A stretch of 64,000 nucleotides of DNA from Ampullaceana balthica (lineage: Eukaryota > Mollusca > Gastropoda > Lymnaeidae): positions 106,001 through 170,000 of the forward strand of contig CALYLW010001192.1 of the NCBI GenBank assembly GCA_944989445.1, read 5' to 3'. Shown piece after piece: positions 58,563 to 64,000 of this stretch; position 1 is the stretch's first letter, and the number at the start of each line of letters is the position of its first letter. The notes under the pieces are model-generated. The model was not told the origin of the DNA. It worked only from the letters and a program-made list of their open reading frames with translations, and did not search any database. The position numbers and the translations under genes are program-made.

Positions 58563-59270
58563 TTATAAGATTTGATTTTTCACAAAGTCTAAATTTGTGT
58601 AATAAGAAGCGTTAAAAAATTTAGTCCCCAGATATTCGTCTCGCGTGTCGTTGAACAATTTCTCCTCCAGGCATCCGATGGCCACGCGGTCTTCTTCTAG
58701 ATAGAACTTGTTGGCAACTAGATTCTTGGCCTGTCCAAGTCGATACAGATCACCTGATTATGGACAGAATAAAACATTTTTTATTTAAGCTGGATTTAAT
58801 TTTAGGTAACCTAAGTATGCAATAACATGTACCTTAATTTATTTATTTTAAACTTTGAAGATGCATTATATTTGTTTAAATGATTATTGATTTTTTTACC
58901 ATAATTAATAATATGATTCACAAAATCTTTGTTAACCTAGATTATAGTGATTTAAAAAAAAATATTATGTTATATGTATCTAAAACTGCAGATTTCTGAA
59001 TAGAGAAGATTACTAGAATCTGATGACTACGAACAATTTTCAAGTGAAAGATTTTCTAGACTGTTTATTCTATTAAATTGCTTCAATGTTTACCTGCAGC
59101 CTTTGTTTTTGAGTCAACACTTAGACATCTCAAACTAACAACATCGATGTGTGTTTAGTTACCTGTACTTTGGATACACACTGATCTAACTGAACGACCG
59201 GCGCACACGTCCTTATTCCCATACCACACAGTGTATCTAAACATGTAGTCGTTCATGTTGTCGGGGTCAC
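58563..59270 (-). CDS. GCNT-like: GCNT-family copy 4, last two exons only (gene incomplete in the window)
   Basis: Exon 4 is 59270-59163 (108 bp; [20 protein letters not shown] through SVRSVCIQST) and exon 5 is 58753-58563 (191 bp; [17 protein letters not shown] through FVKNQIL and TAA). Both are open, keep the splice borders and phases of copy 2, and share its 3' flank and introns from about 57820 to 59449. One notable change is HLFANKF to NLVANKF in a conserved motif. Exons 1-3 would lie beyond LTR element B, past the right edge, so it cannot be told whether the gene is whole. The intronic LTR element is in the opposite orientation. Confidence 0.82.
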
Positions 59271-59449
59271 CTGTGATTATAGATTAATTTATAGATATAT
59301 ATACAAATTAAATTCACATTCAACGTAACTAAATAAACGCAGGTAGTGAGTGTTATAGTTCGTAAATGTTTATTTTACTACTATTATGTAGACACAGTTA
59401 CTAATGTACGACAAAATAAATGAACTTTAAAAGGAAACATAGTGTACAG

Positions 59450-59931
59450 TGTCAGGGTATGAGAATCACTGCGAATGATTGTTGTGAGATTGTTGTGAGA
59501 TTGTTGTGAGCCAGTGTGTGAGTCGGCTCAAGGCGTGCGTGACAAGAGTTCACTTGTGAATAATGATGTAATTGTATTCACCCGGTATGCAAGTTAGAGA
59601 GCCGTGTTGTGGATAAATAGTGGGTGTGTGACAGAGAGGAGAGAGACGTATGAAGACTGGCGAGTGCGGAGGTCCATAGCCCTTCTTAGGGCTGGACATT
59701 TAGTATAGAAGCGATGGAGTGATCGAGTGTAGTTCGACTAGCTGGTAACACATCGAGGTGTGCTCGAGGTTACAGCAAAGTGTACGCACTTAGGAGTAAG
59801 GTCCTTGTGAAAGATTACGTTTGTGTACCTGAAGCTATTGATGTACATATGTTGCTGACTAATAAAGATTATATGATCCATTGACAAGAGTCGAGACTTG
59901 TCTCCTTTTATCCAGAACCCAGAACGCAACA
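59450..59931 (+). repeat. 5' LTR of element B
   Basis: Starts with TGTCAGGGTATGAG, has three attgttgtgag repeats near the start, a TATA-like gataaatag at about 59615, an AATAAA at about 59861, and ends CGCAACA. Confidence 0.9.
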
Positions 59932-59950
59932 TTGGGGTCACGTCCGAGGA
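59932..59950 (+). other. Primer-binding site of element B
   Basis: TTGGGGTCACGTCCGAGG directly follows the LTR. It resembles the proline-tRNA type site (TGGGGGCTCGTCC) with a few differences. The tRNA assignment is tentative. Confidence 0.55.
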
Positions 59951-60028
59951 ATTTCTGGAGGCTCTTGTGGATGGTACGTCAAGTCACAGCATCTAAGTGA
60001 GACAGCGTCGACGGGCTTTTCAACGTGT

Positions 60029-60340
60029 CCAGGCCGTCGGATAGTTGGTGTCCAGGGTCCTGAGTGTGTCGGTGAATGATTTCCTGACAACAAGTCATCC
60101 ACCTTATCGTTCGCCTGAGTGTGACAGTGAACGACTGCCAGACAACAAGGCATCCGCCTTACCGATCGTGTCCAGAGTCCCGAGGAGTGTGCCGGTGAAC
60201 GGCTGTCCCGACAACAAGGCATCTGCCTCATCGTCGTGTCCAGAGACTGGGGTGTGTCAGTGAACGATTATCCGACAACAAGGCATCCGCCTCATCGTTG
60301 TGTCCAGAGACCGGAGCGTGTCGGTGAACGACCGTCAACA
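60029..60340 (+). repeat. Tandem repeats in the leader of element B
   Basis: About five imperfect units of ~55-67 bp built on tgtccagag, gtgtgtcggtgaacgac, gacaacaaggcatccgcc and tcatcg. Short frames across them on both strands are by-products of the repeat. They could hold packaging or translational signals, but nothing shows this directly. Confidence 0.8.
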
Positions 60341-60589
60341 ATGCACCCACTCGAACAGATTCCAGTATACAGTGTGTTGGACTATCCGTGAGAATATTGC
60401 TGGAAAGTATCATTGTGCTACAAGGATAACTGTTTTACGTTAGAATTCTATGGACACGTAATTGTGTTGTGTTTGTAATTCTGTAAATCCAGGCAAGTAA
60501 TCATTTAAAATTTGATAAATTATTTTTTTCCCTTTTTTCCCCCTTCTATATATGACACTATAACTATTGTAAGTTATTGTAAAAGTAGA

Positions 60590-61702
60590 ATGGAAACTAG
60601 AAGCCACAGTAAGAGTATAAACATGGACGAGAAATTAGAGTCGTTTAAAAAAGAAGGGGAAAAACTTGCACTCAGAGGGGAGAAACTAGAAGAATATGTG
60701 AGAGATCAATGGAAAGAATTTCAAACACGGGAAAGGTTAAGGGAACAGAGAGATTATGACGAGAGACAGAGACAGAAAGACGAACAAAAGGTAAAGGAAC
60801 AGAGAGAGTATGACGAGAAACAGAGACAGAAAGAAAGGGAGCACGAATTGAAATTGGCAGAAATTAAAAGGAAAGACGTAACTGAACTGGACATGACAGG
60901 CCACTCGAGAGAAAACAAAGACCTTCGACAAATATTAAAAAATTTGCAAAAATTCGACGGGTCCCAAGAACTCGACGAATATGTGGCGACATTCGAACAT
61001 GTAGTGACTCAGGCGAAAGTGCCAAAAAGTCAATGGCTGATAGAGCTACAAGTAAGGCTAACGGTTGAGTTACAATCATTCTTAATGACGGAAGACGTTA
61101 GGACAAAACTGCATGATTATGACACTGTCAAGCGACTCCTTTTGCAACATGCAGGATTTAATGGGGAGAAGTACAGGGAAGCGTGGAATAGACTAGCACC
61201 GGAGAGTAATAATTTTAGATTATTTCACTCAAAATTGGTTAGAAGTTTAGACAATTGGGTGGCCAGTACAAAAACAGAGAGAACATTTGAGGGGTTGAGG
61301 GATTTATTATGTAGAAACAAGTTATTATTGAACATGAATGAAGAGGCTGTTAAATGCATCCTAATGAATAATGCCCCCAAATGTGAGGACGTACTGACAC
61401 AAATTGACCATATAAAGTCGGCAGGACAAGGACAACTAAGTAGAAAAGTCAATACACAGCCACTGGTAGGAGGTGTGGCGGAACATAGGGGTGAATATGG
61501 AGGCAAGTCTAGAAGTCGCTCGACGGAGGGCCGAGTAATGGGTGCATGTTTTAACTGTGGTCAGAGGGGTCACATAATGGCCAACTGTCGACAGAAATGG
61601 GCCAATAATAGGATGCCTGCGAAGGGAAATCAGTATAAAAACTCAGACCAGAAATCTAGCTATAATGGAAATAAGTATCCATGGTACAGCCAGGATAGAT
61701 GA
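60590..61702 (+). CDS. gag: Gag polyprotein of element B
   Basis: 370 residues from the ATG at 60590. The open frame extends 26 codons further up without an ATG, so this start is preferred. Order: basic start (METRSHSKS); charged coiled coil at ~25-105 (RERLREQRDYDERQRQKDEQ and similar); a SCAN-like capsid segment at ~110-240 (WLIELQVRLTVELQ, DTVKRLLLQHAGFNGEKYRE, LVRSLDNWV); and a CCHC knuckle CFNCGQRGHIMANC near residue 323. The SCAN-like segment is the kind found in Gmr1-type gypsy elements, from which vertebrate SCAN domains derive. It forms the RNA-packaging particle. The frame ends TGA CTA, and the protease continues in the same frame. Confidence 0.9.
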   Translation: METRSHSKSINMDEKLESFKKEGEKLALRGEKLEEYVRDQWKEFQTRERLREQRDYDERQRQKDEQKVKEQREYDEKQRQKEREHELKLAEIKRKDVTELDMTGHSRENKDLRQILKNLQKFDGSQELDEYVATFEHVVTQAKVPKSQWLIELQVRLTVELQSFLMTEDVRTKLHDYDTVKRLLLQHAGFNGEKYREAWNRLAPESNNFRLFHSKLVRSLDNWVASTKTERTFEGLRDLLCRNKLLLNMNEEAVKCILMNNAPKCEDVLTQIDHIKSAGQGQLSRKVNTQPLVGGVAEHRGEYGGKSRSRSTEGRVMGACFNCGQRGHIMANCRQKWANNRMPAKGNQYKNSDQKSSYNGNKYPWYSQDR

Positions 61703-62557
61703 CTAAGCAAAGATTGCAAACAGGGCCGTACTATACAGTGGCAGGGGTATAAACCTAGAAAAGGGTGGCAGTCTCGCAATACGCAATGCGTGGGGAGTAT
61801 GAACGATATTTTTAGAAAGTCCACGGGTAGGTTAAATGTCGAAAAATGCTTGTTGTTAGGGAAGGAAGCTTCTCTTCTTAGAGACACCGGCTGTACAATC
61901 GTAGGGTGCAGAAAGAGTTTAATACCAAAAAAATACAGGACTGATCAGACCTTTACAGTTAAACTTATCGATGGGACAATAAAAACGTTTGAAACTGCTA
62001 TAGTAGACATTAAAACCCCTTATCTCTGCGGTAGATTTTTGTCCGCCCTTTTTGAAGATCCGATAACAGATGTGATTTTAGGAAATGTTAGATCAGACGA
62101 GGACACACCATTCCATCACGGTAACGTAGTTACCAGGGCCCAGAATAAACGAAATAAAGGGGGAGGACCACAAATGAAAACGGTGATTAGTACAATCCCA
62201 AAAATATTTGAACACATCAATTTAGCTGAGGAGCAGGCAAAGGATAGTGGACTAAATAAACTATGGCAAAAAGCTAAAAGTCAGAGGGTGGAAAGCACCA
62301 AACAAGGAATAATAACGTTTGAAATAAACAATAATATACTGTACAGGATATTTATTTCTAAAATAGATAACAGTGTTGAAAAAAAATTGGTGATTCCGAA
62401 ACCATACCGACGATTAGTCTTAGAAACGGCTCATACAACAGCATTAGCCGGACACATGTCAGTCATAATTACTGAGCAGAAATCAAACCATGACCGACAA
62501 GGACTCGCAGGACAGGTTTATGATTCGGCCGAGTCACGAAGGTCGAAAAACAAGTAG
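61703..62557 (+). CDS. pol: Protease and truncated integrase zinc-binding segment of element B (pro-pol remnant)
   Basis: In the same frame as gag and open from the codon after its TGA to TAG at 62555-62557. The protease has LLRDTGCTIVG (active-site DTG) and, about 70 residues later, a DVILGN flap-region motif. Near the end, VIPKPYRRLVLETAHTTALA and GHMS match the first half (the two His) of the H2C2 integrase zinc-binding domain. Its CxxC part and everything after are missing. Protease followed directly by integrase, with no reverse transcriptase between, fits the Gmr1-type order. There is no good internal ATG before the protease, supporting expression as a Gag fusion by readthrough. Confidence 0.82.
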   Translation, partial: LSKDCKQGRTIQWQGYKPRKGWQSRNTQCVGSMNDIFRKSTGRLNVEKCLLLGKEASLLRDTGCTIVGCRKSLIPKKYRTDQTFTVKLIDGTIKTFETAIVDIKTPYLCGRFLSALFEDPITDVILGNVRSDEDTPFHHGNVVTRAQNKRNKGGGPQMKTVISTIPKIFEHINLAEEQAKDSGLNKLWQKAKSQRVESTKQGIITFEINNNILYRIFISKIDNSVEKKLVIPKPYRRLVLETAHTTALAGHMSVIITEQKSNHDRQGLAGQVYDSAESRRSKNK

Positions 62558-63870
62558 AGTTGCTTATTCAGGGGGACTAATTTGGGTAGAAATTGAGGTC
62601 TGAGTCACCTCGGGCCAGTATTATTATTATATGAACATGATTGTAAGGTTTCATAGCGATTATGTACTTATGTTAGTTAGTACTTACGGATGGTTGTAAA
62701 TAAATATGAGATGGTTGTATTTTCGTGCTGATGTTTTTTATTATAATTTTTGGCTCCGGGTGACCTCGGGCAAAATTTCATTATAAGGAGATGTAATTAT
62801 TGATATATATATATATATTCATGAAATTATGAGATATGATGATAATGATTTTGTTCATGATTATGAGTATTATGATGAATTATGTTGATTACGACTACTA
62901 TATGCACATGTATGTTATATAATTGATTGTAATGGGTTAAATACAATCAGGCTGAAATGTCTATAGTTTGGATAAGTAGTTATCCCTATAACATTATCTC
63001 ATGCTGGAGGTAATCCTGGAATTAATATCTTAAGGAATTTATATGAGGAACCAGTAGAGTCAGTTGGTAAATAGAAAACAATCTAGCGTAAAAATGGTCA
63101 ATTGTTGGATAATAATATGTGAGGTGTTATGACCAGTAGTAGGTCGAAGGTTGGTTCTTTGAGAATTAAGATAATAATGTACGAGTAGTCATGAAGTAGG
63201 AAGTCAGACCTGTATGGCATGGGAGATAGTCTCCCTTTGTTATATAATTAACTACGTCCTGTGCGGCAGGAGTGATGGGCAGTTTTTGTTAATCAATTAA
63301 CCAAGTTCCTGTGTGGCAGGAGCGATGGGCTGTATTTATATACATAGATTTAGAACTGTGCCTATGGAGGGGATAAGAGAGCTCAATAACACAGGTGGGA
63401 AAAATAATTAAGTGAGCAGTGATTGCTCCGTAATATGCCACATGATGTGGACACGTTCTTATGTGCTAGAAAGTTTCTTGTGTCGTTTTTTCCAAGATTG
63501 TAAATTGTGTATTTATATATAGATTAATTATTATAGATAATGAGATGCATTAAGACTTCACATGTATATATTATTTTTTATTGCATTGATGTAGATATAG
63601 AATATGTAATCCATGTGTGGTAGTAGGACGGCTGTCCATCTCGAATGACGTTGCGGGTTAGTGAAGTCGTATACAGGTACGACCAAGTGGATTTTGCTCT
63701 GTGTTGTATATACTATTAATTTTTTATTTTTTTTTCATGCATGGTTGTGTATAAAATTATTTTTAAAGATATTAATTCAGGATGTATTATATAAATGTAT
63801 TTGTAATGTGCAGTGATTCCATGCCCTGACTTTGTTGTATTGTGAGATTCTACTCGTAAGTAGAATCTAA
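62558..63870 (+). other. Non-coding 3' interior of element B
   Basis: No coding frame is supported. Contains two gtcctgtg.ggcaggag.gatgggc repeats at about 63255-63330 and tcgggccag/tcgggcaaa motifs near 62600 and 62770. It replaces most of pol and looks like an old deletion fixed in the element family. Confidence 0.6.
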
Positions 63871-63886
63871 CGGAAGAGGGGGGATA
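63868..63886 (+). other. Polypurine tract of element B
   Basis: aacggaagaggggggata lies directly before the 3' LTR start and would prime plus-strand synthesis. Confidence 0.8.
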
Positions 63887-64000
63887 TGTCAGGGTATGAG
63901 AATCACTGCGAATGATTGTTGTGAGATTGTTGTGAGATTGTTGTGAGCCAGTGTGTGAGTCGGCTCAAGGCGTGCGTGACAAGAGTTCACTTGTGAATAA
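63887..64000 (+). repeat. 3' LTR of element B (first 114 bp, cut by the window)
   Basis: No mismatch to the 5' LTR over the visible part, implying a recent insertion. Confidence 0.92.

Larger units (their letters stand above)
59450..64000 (+). mobile_element. LTR retrotransposon B (young, internally deleted, Gmr1-like features)
   Basis: The 5' LTR is 59450-59931 (482 bp, TGTCAGGG...ACGCAACA). The same sequence restarts at 63887 after a polypurine run (ggaagagggggga) and is identical over the 114 bp before the window ends. In order it has a primer-binding site, a leader with tandem repeats, gag, a TGA, protease, and the first half of an integrase zinc-binding segment. Then 1.3 kb of non-coding sequence replaces the integrase core, reverse transcriptase and RNase H. 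It lies in intron 3 of GCNT copy 4, where copy 2 has an uninterrupted site (about 43495). It cannot move without help from a relative. Confidence 0.93.

Noticed and set aside
59938..60413. Cys/His-rich minus-strand frames (possible zinc-finger protein)
   Set aside because: Products of the leader tandem repeats read backwards; Cys and His spacing does not form a known finger.
60512..60589. Extension of element B Gag upstream of 60590
   Set aside because: Depends on a non-ATG start; the sequence is hydrophobic and T-rich, unlike the start of a Gag.

Overview
The window reads as nuclear DNA of an animal, most likely a mollusc and possibly a gastropod. It is AT-rich, full of introns and transposons, and has spliced genes with GT-AG boundaries and no bacterial-style operons. 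The mollusc assignment is an inference from the mix of repeats and from the multi-copy beta-1,6-N-acetylglucosaminyltransferase (GCNT/'Branch') genes, which I recall as expanded in snails. No species can be named from the sequence alone.

The backbone is a tandem cluster of GCNT-family genes, all on the minus strand, with the same five coding-exon architecture (about 0.8 kb, 84, 140, 108 and 191 bp). Copy 1 (about 4.63-10.10 kb) is a recent pseudogene: its 5' end is missing, and exon 1 has a +1 frameshift and a TAG stop. Copy 3 (19.39-37.68 kb) is an older pseudogene with several frameshifts, a 7-bp deletion, a LINE in its last exon and three large insertions in its introns. Copy 2 (42.61-50.47 kb) is intact: its five exons join in frame to 446 codons plus a stop. 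Copy 4 (58.56-59.27 kb) shows only its last two exons. A young LTR retrotransposon lies in the next intron and the rest of the gene, if present, is beyond the right edge.

Mobile DNA fills most of the rest. There are two LTR retrotransposons whose Gag proteins have a coiled coil, a SCAN-like segment and a CCHC knuckle: element A at 27.57-31.40 kb on the minus strand, old and broken, with a KH-like domain after the knuckle; and element B from 59.45 kb past the right edge on the plus strand, young, with gag and protease separated by a single TGA followed by CTA. Element A also has a relative at 57.39 kb that keeps one LTR. Other elements are a TIR transposon with a degenerate KRBA2/SCAND3-type integrase (Ginger-like), a 2.07-kb hAT-type element with a perfect 8-bp target duplication, a Tigger/pogo fragment, a Helitron helicase tail split by another transposon, LINE and tRNA-SINE pieces, and at least five MITE families in several copies.

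The most unusual structure is a tandem array of about 39 units of 29-30 bp (23.89-25.04 kb). Its unit matches the last ~23 bp of exon 4 of GCNT copy 3 plus its 5' splice site, so a consensus-like donor (CAG|GTGAGC) is repeated dozens of times on the gene's sense strand. Because copies 1, 2 and 4 share intron sequence, several insertions can be dated against an empty site in a paralogue.
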